Shown one piece after another: positions 33,154-42,073 of a stretch of 64,000 nucleotides of DNA (position 1 is the first letter of the stretch; each line of letters begins with the position of its first letter). Source of the DNA: Acidobacteriota bacterium (lineage in GTDB: Bacteria > Acidobacteriota > Terriglobia > Terriglobales > Acidobacteriaceae); assembly GCA_021803035.1 (NCBI GenBank), contig JAJZME010000038.1:1-64000 (forward strand), in the 5' to 3' direction. The position numbers and the translations under genes are program-made. The notes below the pieces were generated by a model. It was not told where the DNA came from and ran no database searches. It saw only the letters and a list, made by a program, of their open reading frames with translations.

Positions 33154-34011
33154 ATGGGCAGCTATTCTTCGGCTCCTCAACCGGAAATCTTGTCGCCGGG
33201 CAGAGAAGCTACGCCGCGGCCGCCAGTTCGCCGCCGGCGTCCGCTGTGGGCCGTGTCTCCGGCGACGAATCTGCTGGTGGGCATCAACTGCGCTGTGTTT
33301 CTGGCCATGGTGGCGCACGGCATCAGCTTCTGGATGCCGACCGGGCTGCAGATTCTGCAATGGGGCGCGACCAATGCGGGGCTGGTGCTGCTTGGCGGGG
33401 AGTGGTGGCGGATCGTCACCGCCATGTTTGTCCATGTGGGTTTCTGGCACATTACCCTGAACATGTGGTGCCTTTGGAACATCGGGGTTCTGGCCGAACC
33501 GCTGATGGGTTCGGCGGGCGTCATTGCCGTCTATCTGCTCACCGGCGCCGCGGGCAACCTGCTTTCCACGTTTATCAACTGGTGGAGTTACTACCCGGAC
33601 TGGGTGAAGTATCACGATATCGGCGTCTTTCCCGCATGCGCCGGTGCCTCGGGGGCCATCTTTGGGCTGGCAGGCGCGCTGATTGTGCTGCTCAAGCCGC
33701 AGCGGTTGCCGATGGTGCCGCAGTGGGAGCTGAAGAAACTGCGCCGGTCGGTGATCTACTTCGCGGTCATCAACCTGGTGCTTGGCCTAGGCATTTTTGT
33801 GGGCGCGGCGGCTATGCACTCCGGATTCAGCATCGATAATATGGCGCACATCGGCGGGTTTGGGCTAGGCATTCTCTTTGCGCTTCCCATGGTGCCCAAG
33901 CTGGGCGCGTCGAAACAGGACTTCCAACGCAGACTGCGCATTGCAGTGGTGATGACCACCGGCCTGCTGGTGCTGTTCGGATTTTTCCTGGCGCAACTGC
34001 CGCGGGGATGA
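33154..34011 (+). CDS. rhomboid family intramembrane serine protease
   Basis: 285 residues, about six membrane helices after a 30-residue basic and Pro-rich cytosolic start. Catalytic Ser166 lies in GASGAIFGLAGA and His232 in NMAHIGGFGLG. His99 and Asn103 in HVGFWHITLNMW are the usual oxyanion-hole residues. Rhomboids cut single-pass membrane proteins; the substrate is not deducible. It is divergent from purH, with a 191 nt shared promoter region. Confidence 0.93.
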   Translation: MGSYSSAPQPEILSPGREATPRPPVRRRRPLWAVSPATNLLVGINCAVFLAMVAHGISFWMPTGLQILQWGATNAGLVLLGGEWWRIVTAMFVHVGFWHITLNMWCLWNIGVLAEPLMGSAGVIAVYLLTGAAGNLLSTFINWWSYYPDWVKYHDIGVFPACAGASGAIFGLAGALIVLLKPQRLPMVPQWELKKLRRSVIYFAVINLVLGLGIFVGAAAMHSGFSIDNMAHIGGFGLGILFALPMVPKLGASKQDFQRRLRIAVVMTTGLLVLFGFFLAQLPRG

Positions 34012-34115
34012 GCCGGTACACCCGGGAATTGTGGTGGTGAACCGGGGGGCGTCAGCCGTGGCAACCCTCGCGCAACCCGTGCGGCGCCACGGACGGCGGG
34101 CCTTTTCAGCCGGGG

Positions 34116-34463
34116 CTATCGCGTCGCCGTGGCGGCGAACTTCTTGACCATTGCCAGCAGCAGCTTGCGGTCGCTGTCGTTCAGATTGGAAGAGTAGCGG
34201 CGAATCTGCGTGAGAAAGCGCAACTCCTCATCGGAGAGCTTATGGTTGTCGATCTGCCGGCCCAGGGAATCATCCACGAAGAACTGAGCGATGGACAGAT
34301 CGAGCGCGAGGGCGATCTTCGACAGCGTGTCGAGCGAGGGCACGGTGTGGCCGTTCTCAACCCGTGAAAGGTAGCAACGAAGGAGCCCGGTCTTCTTCTC
34401 GATGTCTCCTTGCGACAAACCCTTCTGAAGCCGGAATGTGCGAATCGCGGTGCCGATTTTCAT
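34116..34463 (-). CDS. XRE-family transcriptional regulator
   Basis: 115 residues. An N-terminal helix-turn-helix (residues 1-60) reads IGTAIRTFRLQKGLSQGDIE, then KKTGLLRCYLSRVENGHTVP and SLDTLSKIALALDLSIAQFF. The C-terminal 50 residues (LSDEELRFLTQIRRYSSNLN and DRKLLLAMVKKFA) form a helical tail, probably for dimerisation. ATG 34463 gives the cleanest HTH start and has AGGAAA upstream. A near-perfect palindrome 58 nt upstream is a candidate autoregulatory operator. It is divergent from the receptor gene at 34846. Confidence 0.88.
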   Translation of the reverse strand: MKIGTAIRTFRLQKGLSQGDIEKKTGLLRCYLSRVENGHTVPSLDTLSKIALALDLSIAQFFVDDSLGRQIDNHKLSDEELRFLTQIRRYSSNLNDSDRKLLLAMVKKFAATATR

Positions 34464-34520
34464 GGTGGGAACTTTCCTGTCCGGGGAGTCACCAGGCCCA
34501 GTTACGCCACGACGCTTGAG

Positions 34521-34541
34521 TAACTGTTGACTCAATAGTTA
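34521..34541. promoter_or_regulatory. palindromic operator candidate
   Basis: TAACTGTTG-ACT-CAATAGTTA, two nine-base half sites matching at eight positions around three bases. It also contains TTGACT, a good -35 hexamer on the plus strand. The distance to the XRE gene start suits an autoregulatory operator. Confidence 0.6.
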
Positions 34542-34706
34542 ACATGTGCGGACATTGAATGCAAGTGCCGATTGTGGTTCTTCCTCTACTGAGACGCGCT
34601 GCCAAGCTCGCATGGCTTTGCAGGCTTGGAGCGGCTGGCAGCAACAGGAGGCCTTGGTCCATATGACGGGCAACTGTTGCAGAAAGACGCAAGGCGCCGT
34701 ATCTAT

Positions 34707-34771
34707 TTTGTGAACATGCGGGTTTGTGAACATGGGGGTGGTTTGGCCTGACTGCCGAAATTGTCTCTATT
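34707..34771 (+). promoter_or_regulatory. direct repeats and promoter of the receptor gene
   Basis: TTTGTGAACATG occurs at 34707-34718 and 34723-34734, a 16-base period. Eight bases further come TTGGCC (34743-34748), a 17 nt spacer and TCTATT (34766-34771), a plausible sigma-70 promoter. Direct repeats just upstream of -35 fit an activator or regulator site. The start codon is 75 nt downstream. Confidence 0.5.
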
Positions 34772-34845
34772 CGCGGGCGGGAGCGTAAACCCGGGAAGCG
34801 CCGCAACCGTCAGCTAGTACGAGCAAGTTGCGCAAGGGAGACGGA

Positions 34846-37800
34846 ATGCGCCGGCAAGTCAAGCGGTGGATTGTTGCAGTTGGGTTCGTTGCAGGCTGCG
34901 GAATCGCCGCATGGGCGCAGGCGAGTGCGCAGCTTGCATTGCATGCGCAGCCGCAGGCTGAAACCGCGGCGGGCGGTCAGGTACACGGCGTGGTGCGATG
35001 CGGCAAGGTTCCGCTGCCGGGCGTAACCGTGATCGCCGAGAACACGCTGACCGGAAAAAGCTACTCCACGACGAGCGACATCAATGGCATCTGGTCGATG
35101 AGGATTCCGCAGGACGGGCGGTATGTGATCCGGACGGAGTTTGCGGCGTTCGCTCCGGCCTACGGCGAGGCGCTGTTGAATGCGACGGGCCGCGATCGCA
35201 CGGTGGATCTGGAACTGATGCTGGCTTCGCGCGCCGCCGCGCAGGCGCAGCAGCAAAGCCGGCCGGGCACAGAGGAGCAGATGATCCAGCAGATGGCCGG
35301 CGACGGCGCCGAAAGCCTGAGCCTGATGAGCGCCATGGGCGGCGATACGGACACGGGCGCGGGCGCGGCAGGCGACAGCGGCGCGGCGCTGCCCTCGGTG
35401 GCCACCGATTCCGACTTCAGCGATGAGTCGGTAGCGGTGAGCGGGCAGTCCGGGCAGGTGAGCCCGCTGGCCGGCATCGGTCTGGACGAACTGCACGGGC
35501 GCATGGGGCCGATGCCTGGGCGGCCCATGGCGGGCGGTCTCTTTGGCTTCGGCGGCGGTTTCGGCGGTGGTTTCGGCGGCGGTTTTGGCGGACCCATGAT
35601 GATGGGCGGCCGAGGCGGATTCAGGGGCGGACGCTTTGGCGGACACGGGCACTTTCGCGGCTTCAACCCCGCGCAGCCGCACGGCGCGATTTTCTGGAAT
35701 GGAACCAATTCAGCGGTCAATGCGCTGCCGTTTGCGCTGCGCGGCCAGTTACAGCAGCAGCCGGCCAACGGCACCAATCGCTTCGGTCTCACGTTCATGA
35801 GTGCGCCCTATCTGCCCGGCTTGACCAAGCCGAGCGGCAAGGACACGGTCTTTCTTTCGCTCTCGGGCCAGCGCGGTTCCACGCCGCTGGATGAATACGC
35901 CACCCTGCCCACGGACGCCGAGCGGGCGGGCGACTTTTCCGCCACTGGCCTGCCGCCGATCTACGATCCCACCACCGGCCAGCAGTTTGTCTTCGCCGGC
36001 ACGCCGAACGTGATTCCGCCCACGCGCATTGCTGCGCAGGCCCGGGCGCTGCTGAAGTATTATCCCGAGCCGAATCTGGCCGGCGCTGACGTTGTAAACA
36101 ATTACAACTACCATCTGCTTACCACCCAGCAGTCGAACATGACGAGGTTTGGCGCCCGCTATATGCGCAGCCTGGGCAAGAACGCCATGATGCCCGGCGG
36201 ACGCTTTGGCGGCTTCCGAGGCAGAGGGCGCGGCTTTGCGAATCAGGGGCTTCGGCAGAGCATCAACTTCAACTACAACTGGGCCCATTCGGCCTCGGAT
36301 GAGGTGAATCTCTTCCCGGAGCTGGGCGGAAAAGCGTCAACCGATTCCTACTCGCTGCAGGCGGGATATGTGATTGGCTATCACCAGTGGACCAGCATGT
36401 TCCACGCCAACTGGAACCGCAGCAACAGCCGCATCACCAATTTTTTCACCAATACCGGCAACGATGTCGCGGCGATGGCCGGGATTGTTGTCCCCAACGA
36501 TGTGCCGCTCAACTACGGCCTGCCCAATGTGACGCTGAGCAATCTGCAGGGGCTGTCGCAGACTCAACCGAGCTTTGGCCTGTCGCAGACGATTTCCATC
36601 TCGGAGATTGTGATCTGGAGGCACGGAAAGCATAATGTGCGCTTCGGTGGCGATTACCGGCGCGTACACCACGACTTTCTGGCCGGCTCCAATCCCACGG
36701 GCAGCTTCACCTTCACCGGATGGTTCACCGAAGACGCGGCGAAGGACGCGAACACCGGCGCGTCGATGGCCGATTTTCTGCTCGGCTATCCGCTTTCGAC
36801 CAGCATTAACTCGTCATTGAGCAAGAGCTATCTGCGTGACAACGTGCTCGACGGCTTTGCGCAGGATGACTGGCGGCTGCTGCCCTATCTGACCCTGATG
36901 TATGGTCTGCGCTATGACTACTACGCGCCGTACACGGAAAAGTTCGGGCATCTGGCGGAGGTGGCCACCAACCCTGCCGAAGGGTTTACCCGCCAGACGG
37001 AGATCGTCTCCGGCGCGGCAGGCTATCCGGAAGGATTGGTCTTTCCGTTCCACAAGGGATTTTCGCCGCGCGTGGGGCTGGCGTTGCGCGTGCCAAAGCT
37101 GAAGGAGACCGTGGTCCGCGCGGGCTTCGGCATGAACTATACCGTGGGTGAGTACGGCACCTTTGCCAACCTGATGGCACACCAGCCACCTTTTACCAAC
37201 CAGCAGACCAATAACGAGGTAAGTCCAGCCAACCAGATTGTGGGCGCCTGTGACCAGACCACGCCGCCAACCTGTTTTACGGCCGGATTTCCCGCGCCGG
37301 CCAGCGTGGGCAATTACGCCATCGATCCTCACTACGGAATGCCTTACGTCGAGGTGTGGAACCTGGATGTGCAGAAGACGCTGCCCTGGGGCGTGGTGCT
37401 GAACCTGGGATATAACGGCTCGAAGGGCAATCATCTGGACATAACCAGCGCGCCGCGCGCCACGCCGGACAGCCCGCTCACCGATCCGGCGAATCTGGCG
37501 TTCACTTACGATCAGGCGGCGGCTTTCTCGAAGTTCGAGGCAGGTACAGTGCGGGTGTTCAAGCGGCTGAGCGGCGGCGTGGCCATGAGCGCCTATTATC
37601 AGTACGCCCACGCCACCGACAATGCCGGCTCGGTAGGCGGCGTGGCGGGCGCAAGCGCGCAGAACTGGCAGGATCTGGCCGCCGAGGAAGGGAATTCGAG
37701 CGGCGTAGCGCGGCACAGGGTCAGCGGCAATTATCTCTACGAGCTGCCCTTTGGCCAGGACAAGCGCTGGGCTACCTCGGGAGCCAGCTCGCATGTTCTG

Positions 37801-38265
37801 GAGGGATTTTCGGTCTCGGGAACCTTTACGTTCGCCAGCGGCGATTATCTTTCGCCCGGCTTTGTGCCCACCGCGCAGAGCGTGACCTGCGGCAATGCGG
37901 GCGCGCTGCGGCCCAATCTGAACCCCGGAGCTTCCGTGACGGCGGGCGGCGGCTCGTTGCGTCGCTGGTTCAATACCTCGGCCTATGCGGCTCCTTCGGC
38001 CACCGCGGGATATTGCAACTACTTCGGCAACGCGGCGCGCAACTCGATTGAAGGGCCGGGAACGGTGGAAAACGATATGTCGCTCTCCAAGACGATGCAG
38101 TTAGGCGACACGCGCAGCATGGAGATGCGGGCCACGATCAACAATGTCTTCAACACGGTGCAGTATGCGGGCGTGAATACGACTTATGGCTCGCCGACCT
38201 TCGGGCAGGTAACTTCCGTGGGAGCCATGCGGGCGTTTCAGTTTACGGCGCGATTCAGGTTTTAG
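34846..38265 (+). CDS. TonB-dependent-receptor-like protein with Gly-rich inserts
   Basis: About 1139 residues. A signal peptide (VKRWIVAVGFVAGCGIAAWA) is followed by a carboxypeptidase-regulatory-like domain (VHGVVRCGKVPLPGVTVIAE to about residue 120). Then comes an unusual stretch, residues about 220-273, with four GFGG-type repeats, MMMGGRGGFRGGRFGG and GHGHFRGFNP. A second RG-rich insert lies near residues 447-468 (GGRFGGFRGRGRGFANQG). The rest is a beta-barrel with TonB-receptor-like strands ending FQFTARFRF. It resembles Oar-type proteins of acidobacteria. ATG 34846 has AGGGAG six bases upstream. The following VWA gene starts 62 nt later, so the two may be co-transcribed. Confidence 0.85.
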   Translation: MRRQVKRWIVAVGFVAGCGIAAWAQASAQLALHAQPQAETAAGGQVHGVVRCGKVPLPGVTVIAENTLTGKSYSTTSDINGIWSMRIPQDGRYVIRTEFAAFAPAYGEALLNATGRDRTVDLELMLASRAAAQAQQQSRPGTEEQMIQQMAGDGAESLSLMSAMGGDTDTGAGAAGDSGAALPSVATDSDFSDESVAVSGQSGQVSPLAGIGLDELHGRMGPMPGRPMAGGLFGFGGGFGGGFGGGFGGPMMMGGRGGFRGGRFGGHGHFRGFNPAQPHGAIFWNGTNSAVNALPFALRGQLQQQPANGTNRFGLTFMSAPYLPGLTKPSGKDTVFLSLSGQRGSTPLDEYATLPTDAERAGDFSATGLPPIYDPTTGQQFVFAGTPNVIPPTRIAAQARALLKYYPEPNLAGADVVNNYNYHLLTTQQSNMTRFGARYMRSLGKNAMMPGGRFGGFRGRGRGFANQGLRQSINFNYNWAHSASDEVNLFPELGGKASTDSYSLQAGYVIGYHQWTSMFHANWNRSNSRITNFFTNTGNDVAAMAGIVVPNDVPLNYGLPNVTLSNLQGLSQTQPSFGLSQTISISEIVIWRHGKHNVRFGGDYRRVHHDFLAGSNPTGSFTFTGWFTEDAAKDANTGASMADFLLGYPLSTSINSSLSKSYLRDNVLDGFAQDDWRLLPYLTLMYGLRYDYYAPYTEKFGHLAEVATNPAEGFTRQTEIVSGAAGYPEGLVFPFHKGFSPRVGLALRVPKLKETVVRAGFGMNYTVGEYGTFANLMAHQPPFTNQQTNNEVSPANQIVGACDQTTPPTCFTAGFPAPASVGNYAIDPHYGMPYVEVWNLDVQKTLPWGVVLNLGYNGSKGNHLDITSAPRATPDSPLTDPANLAFTYDQAAAFSKFEAGTVRVFKRLSGGVAMSAYYQYAHATDNAGSVGGVAGASAQNWQDLAAEEGNSSGVARHRVSGNYLYELPFGQDKRWATSGASSHVLEGFSVSGTFTFASGDYLSPGFVPTAQSVTCGNAGALRPNLNPGASVTAGGGSLRRWFNTSAYAAPSATAGYCNYFGNAARNSIEGPGTVENDMSLSKTMQLGDTRSMEMRATINNVFNTVQYAGVNTTYGSPTFGQVTSVGAMRAFQFTARFRF

Positions 38266-38327
38266 AAGAGTTCCGCGTGAGTTAGTAAGTCAGAGGACGA
38301 TGGCCGGTGAGAGTGAGCGGGGAAGTT

Positions 38328-40469
38328 ATGGCGCGTTGGGCATGGCGAGTGGCGGCGGGGACGGCGATGCTGGCGATGGCGTTGCAGGCGCGCGGGCAGA
38401 ACCCGCCGCGGGTGACCGGCACGCCGCAGGGCGGCTACGTTCTGAAGCTGAACAGCGACCTGGTGCTGACAAATGTGGTGGCGATCGACAAAAAGACCGG
38501 GCAGATTGTGCGCGGCCTGAAGGCGGGCGATTTTCGCGTGTGGGAGGATGGCAAGCCGCAGCATATCTCCACCTTCGATTTCCAGAGCGTGGAGATGGCC
38601 ACGCCGCTCAATGAGGCCATGGTAAGCGGGATGTCCGTGGCGCCCAGCGGCAGCAAGGCGGTTGTCGTGACCAATCCGCAGCAGTTGCGGAATCACCGCC
38701 TGATTATTCTCTTTTTCGATCTGACCTCGATGCAGCCAGAAGACCTGGATCGCGCGGTGGATGCCGCCAAGACATTCCTGCGCACCAAAATGCAGCCGGC
38801 CGATCTGGTGGCGCTGGTTTCTCTCGGCGATACGCTCAGCGTGGATCAGGATTTCACCGCCGACAGGCAGGCGCTTGTCAGCGAAGTGGGCGCGTACAAC
38901 GGCACCGAGGGCCAGGGCTTTGCCGAAGGCGCTACGGGCAACTCGAACCAGGTGGAGGACACCAGCAGCTACACGCCGGACCAGAGCGAGTACAACGACA
39001 TCAACACCGACCGCGAGCTGTTCGCGATACGGTCCATTGCCGACTCGCTTGCCGGCATACCGGAGAAGAAATCGATGCTGTACTTTTCCGGCGGCATCCA
39101 GCGCGACGGCATCGAGAACGAAGCTTCGATGCGCGCGGCGACGAATGCCGCGGTGCGCGCCAACATGGCCATCTACAGCGTGGACACGCGGGGACTGCAG
39201 GCCATCTCGCCGCTGGGCGACGCGTCGACCGGGAGCCTGCGCGGCAACGCTGCCTATAACGGCGGCGCGCTGATGAACAACATGAACGCGAACGCCGCCA
39301 CGCAGGAGGTGATGGACACGCTGAGCCGCGAGACCGGCGGCAAGGCGTTCTTCGACTCCAACGACTTCGCTCCGGCCTTCGCGCAGGTCGAGCACGACAC
39401 GTCGGCCTACTACGCCATCGGCTACCGCTCGACGGACACGGCGCGCGACGGCAAGTATCGCCGCTTGAAGATCACGGTGGACAGGCCCGGCGTCAAGCTC
39501 GAATACCGGCGGGGCTACTACGCGGCGGCGGATTTCAAGCACTCCAACCGCCAGGAGCGCGAGCGGGAGCTTGAGCAGCAGTTGGCCAGCGACCTGCCGG
39601 CCACCGACATCGCGGTTTATATGGACGCCGGTTATTTTCTGCTGGGCGGCAACCGTTACTATGTGCCGGTGTCGCTGCTGGTGCCGGGCTCGCAGATTCC
39701 GTTTGTGAACGGCGGCGACAAGGACAAGGCCACGCTGGACATCATCGGCGAGGTGATCGACGCCGTGAAGCGGCCCGTGGGCGAGGTGCGGCAGACGGTG
39801 AAGCTGAATCTGGACCCGTCGCTGAAGGCGCGGCAGAAGAATATCGAGTACACCACCAGCTTCATTCTGCCGCCGGGCAAGTATGAGATGAAGTTTGTGG
39901 TGCGCGAAAACCAGACCGGGCGCATGGGCTCGTTTGTGGCCGCGATTACGCTGCCGGATTTGAAGAAGGCGCCGCTGAAGATGAGCTCGATTGTGCTGGC
40001 ATCGATGCGCGAGCCGAGCAGGAAAAGCGATCCGCTGGTGCGCGACGGCGAGGAGTACGTGCCCAACATCAGCCATGTTTTCGGGCAGAATCAGCACCTT
40101 TACCTGCTTTACGAGGTCTATGATCCGGCGCATGCAAAGCCGGGTGTGAATGAGCCGCCGGGCGCAAAGCGTGGCATCAACGTGCTGAGCAGCCTGGAAC
40201 TGATCCAGGGCTCGACGAAGGTCTATGAGACGCCGATTGTGCGGGCAAGGTCGGTCAACGTAAGGGGGCGCGATGCGGTGGCGTTCGAACTGGATGTGCC
40301 GCTGGCGGGGCTGAAGCCCGGACAGTACCTCTGCCAGTTGAACGTGATCGACGATGCGGCGGGCAGCTTTGCCTTTCCGCGCTTTGCGCTGCTGGTGCGC
40401 CCGCCGCACGCCGGCGCGGGCACGCAGGAAGCCGCGGCTCAGCGTCCGGCGGCGGGCAAGGCGGAGTGA
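38328..40469 (+). CDS. exported VWA-domain protein (VWFA-related Acidobacterial type)
   Basis: About 713 residues. A signal peptide (WRVAAGTAMLAMALQARG) precedes LNSDLVLTNVVAIDKKTGQI and LKAGDFRVWEDGKPQHISTF, which open the family domain. The VWA part has LIILFFDLTSMQPEDLDRA (MIDAS-like Asp), KTFLRTKMQPADLVALVSLG and YFSGGIQRDGIENE. Near residue 330 DTLSRETGGKAFFDSNDF closes the domain. The C-terminal half is beta-rich without a known domain. Members are secreted and of unknown function. An alternative GTG seven codons upstream exists; ATG 38328 has GGGGAA upstream. Confidence 0.88.
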   Translation: MARWAWRVAAGTAMLAMALQARGQNPPRVTGTPQGGYVLKLNSDLVLTNVVAIDKKTGQIVRGLKAGDFRVWEDGKPQHISTFDFQSVEMATPLNEAMVSGMSVAPSGSKAVVVTNPQQLRNHRLIILFFDLTSMQPEDLDRAVDAAKTFLRTKMQPADLVALVSLGDTLSVDQDFTADRQALVSEVGAYNGTEGQGFAEGATGNSNQVEDTSSYTPDQSEYNDINTDRELFAIRSIADSLAGIPEKKSMLYFSGGIQRDGIENEASMRAATNAAVRANMAIYSVDTRGLQAISPLGDASTGSLRGNAAYNGGALMNNMNANAATQEVMDTLSRETGGKAFFDSNDFAPAFAQVEHDTSAYYAIGYRSTDTARDGKYRRLKITVDRPGVKLEYRRGYYAAADFKHSNRQERERELEQQLASDLPATDIAVYMDAGYFLLGGNRYYVPVSLLVPGSQIPFVNGGDKDKATLDIIGEVIDAVKRPVGEVRQTVKLNLDPSLKARQKNIEYTTSFILPPGKYEMKFVVRENQTGRMGSFVAAITLPDLKKAPLKMSSIVLASMREPSRKSDPLVRDGEEYVPNISHVFGQNQHLYLLYEVYDPAHAKPGVNEPPGAKRGINVLSSLELIQGSTKVYETPIVRARSVNVRGRDAVAFELDVPLAGLKPGQYLCQLNVIDDAAGSFAFPRFALLVRPPHAGAGTQEAAAQRPAAGKAE

Positions 40470-40562
40470 GCCGTGCGCGGCCGGCCGGGCGCATTTGCAT
40501 ATTTTCGTGTCGTGAAATGGCTGGCGCGGGAACCGGGCGGGAACAGTCGATAAAATCAACGT

Positions 40563-41225
40563 ATGATAGTCTCCGCACAAGACCGCGCCCGCAAGATCAA
40601 GATCGTTCTCTTCGACGTCGACGGCGTTCTCACCGATGGCGGCATCTGGCTGTTTCCCGCGCCCGCGGCCAGCAGTCCGGCCACGCAAGGTCACATTGCC
40701 GCAATGGAGAGCAATGGCGGCTTCGCCATTTCGTCCACCAGCATGGTTGAGGCCAAAGGCTTCAACGCGCATGACGGCACAGCCATCTCGCTGGCCCGGC
40801 TGGGCGGCCTGAAGTGCGGTGTCATCACCAAGCGCATCAGCGAAACCGTGGCCCTGCGCGCCCGCGATCTGCGCCTGGAGTTCGTCTACATGGGCCAGGC
40901 CTATAAAATGAAGCCCATCCGCGAGATCATGGCCAAGGAAGGCGTGACGCTGGAGGAGATCGCCTATGTGGGCGACGACGTGATCGACCTGCCGGCGATG
41001 CGCGAGTGCGGCTTTGCGGTGGCCGTGGCCAATGCCCGCGCACGGGTCAAGGCCGAAGCGCATTATGTGACGCCGAACAGCGGCGGCCACGGCGCGGCAC
41101 GCGACGCCATTGAGTTCATTCTGGAGGCGAAGGGTGTGCTCGACCAGTGCATTGAGGCCTACATCGACGAGCGCAACCCGATTCCTGCGTCCATGGACAT
41201 TGGCAGGGGCGGCGATCTGAAGTAA
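40563..41225 (+). CDS. KdsC-like HAD phosphatase
   Basis: 220 residues. The HAD motif I is [14 protein letters not shown] (Asp18, Asp20), motif III Lys lies in [14 protein letters not shown], and motif IV is [18 protein letters not shown]. The fold matches the C0-type tetrameric KDO 8-phosphate phosphatase family, which makes lipopolysaccharide KDO. A 25-residue insertion follows motif I ([12 protein letters not shown] region), and a C-terminal tail of 40 residues is longer than in E. coli KdsC. KdsA/KdsD are not nearby, so the substrate is not certain. It is 14 nt upstream of queC. Confidence 0.85.
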   Translation: MIVSAQDRARKIKIVLFDVDGVLTDGGIWLFPAPAASSPATQGHIAAMESNGGFAISSTSMVEAKGFNAHDGTAISLARLGGLKCGVITKRISETVALRARDLRLEFVYMGQAYKMKPIREIMAKEGVTLEEIAYVGDDVIDLPAMRECGFAVAVANARARVKAEAHYVTPNSGGHGAARDAIEFILEAKGVLDQCIEAYIDERNPIPASMDIGRGGDLK

Positions 41226-41238
41226 GGCGGGTTCGACA

Positions 41239-41946
41239 ATGGACGGCAAGAAAAGAGCTGTAGTTCTGCTGAGCGGCGGCCTGGATTCGGCGACGGTTCT
41301 GGCCATCGCGCGCAGCCAGGGATACGAAATCTACGCGCTCTCGTTCTTCTACGGGCAAAGGCATGTGTGGGAACTGGACGCTGCCAAAAACGTGGCCGCA
41401 GCGCTGGGCGTGACCCAGCACCGCATCGCCGAGATCGATCTGCGGATCTTCGGCGGCTCGGCGCTGACCGATGAGGAGATCGACGTGCCCAAGGGCCGGG
41501 CGATGGACGAGATGACGCATAGCATTCCCATCACCTATGTGCCGGCGCGGAATACGATCTTCCTCTCCTTTGCGCTGGCATGGGCCGAAGTGATCGAGTC
41601 GAGCGATATCTTTATCGGCGTCAACGCGCTTGATTATTCGGGCTACCCCGATTGCCGGCCGGAGTTTATCGAGGCGTTTGAAAAGCTGGGGAACCTGGCC
41701 ACCAAGGCCGGCGTGGAGGGCCGTCTGAGGCTGAAGATTCACACGCCGCTGATCGCGCTGACTAAAGCGCAGATTATCGCCCAGGGAGTCAAACTGGGCG
41801 TGGATTATGGCCTGACCAGCAGTTGCTACGATCCGTCGCCGGCGGGCGAGCCATGCGGGGAATGCGACTCCTGCCTGCTGCGGCGGAAGGGATTCCGCGA
41901 GAATGGGATGGAGGATCCGCTGCGGTACCGGAGAGGCGGCTTCTAG
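41239..41946 (+). CDS. queC: 7-cyano-7-deazaguanine synthase QueC
   Basis: 235 residues. QueC converts 7-carboxy-7-deazaguanine to preQ0 using ATP and ammonia. The PP-loop is [20 protein letters not shown], and the zinc-binding cysteines are in [38 protein letters not shown] and [20 protein letters not shown] are further QueC motifs. AAGGCGGG lies before the ATG. queE follows after a 127 nt gap; queD and queF are not in the window, so preQ0 could serve queuosine or another 7-deazapurine. Confidence 0.97.
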   Translation: MDGKKRAVVLLSGGLDSATVLAIARSQGYEIYALSFFYGQRHVWELDAAKNVAAALGVTQHRIAEIDLRIFGGSALTDEEIDVPKGRAMDEMTHSIPITYVPARNTIFLSFALAWAEVIESSDIFIGVNALDYSGYPDCRPEFIEAFEKLGNLATKAGVEGRLRLKIHTPLIALTKAQIIAQGVKLGVDYGLTSSCYDPSPAGEPCGECDSCLLRRKGFRENGMEDPLRYRRGGF

Positions 41947-42073
41947 CTTTCAGATGTCAGATCTCAGCCTGTTTTTCAGGTGCTGGCGCTGATTCATCCT
42001 GGCGGGCCGTTACTTTGGCGCCGGGCTGTTCGACAAAAGCTGGAAGCTTGAAGCTGAGAGCTGGAAGCTTGCT
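41941..42073. repeat. inverted heptad arrays between queC and queE
   Basis: The left arm (41941-41971, starting within the queC stop) reads, on the minus strand, GGCTGAG, ATCTGAC, ATCTGAA, AGCTAGA. The right arm (42041-42073) reads AGCTGGA, AGCTTGA, AGCTGAG, AGCTGGA, AGCTTGC up to the queE ATG. TTCTAGCTTTCAG in the left arm pairs with CTGAGAGCTGGAA in the right at 11 of 13 bases, so a hairpin could reach the start of queE. Confidence 0.7.

Larger units (their letters stand above)
34464..34845. other. divergent regulatory region between the XRE gene and the receptor gene
   Basis: 382 nt with no gene. It holds the palindrome at 34521-34541 and the direct repeats and promoter-like boxes at 34707-34771. 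The middle (34560-34680) contains no feature I can name. Confidence 0.6.

Noticed and set aside
40494..40507. TTTGCATATTTTCG upstream of the KdsC-like gene, similar to the module leader
   Set aside because: The CAnAAT partner is not present 20 nt downstream, so the spaced pattern fails; likely chance or an ordinary A/T-rich promoter.
38262..41306. 1014-residue minus-strand frame opposite the VWA and KdsC-like genes
   Set aside because: Low-complexity Arg/His-rich sequence with no domain; a shadow of real plus-strand genes.
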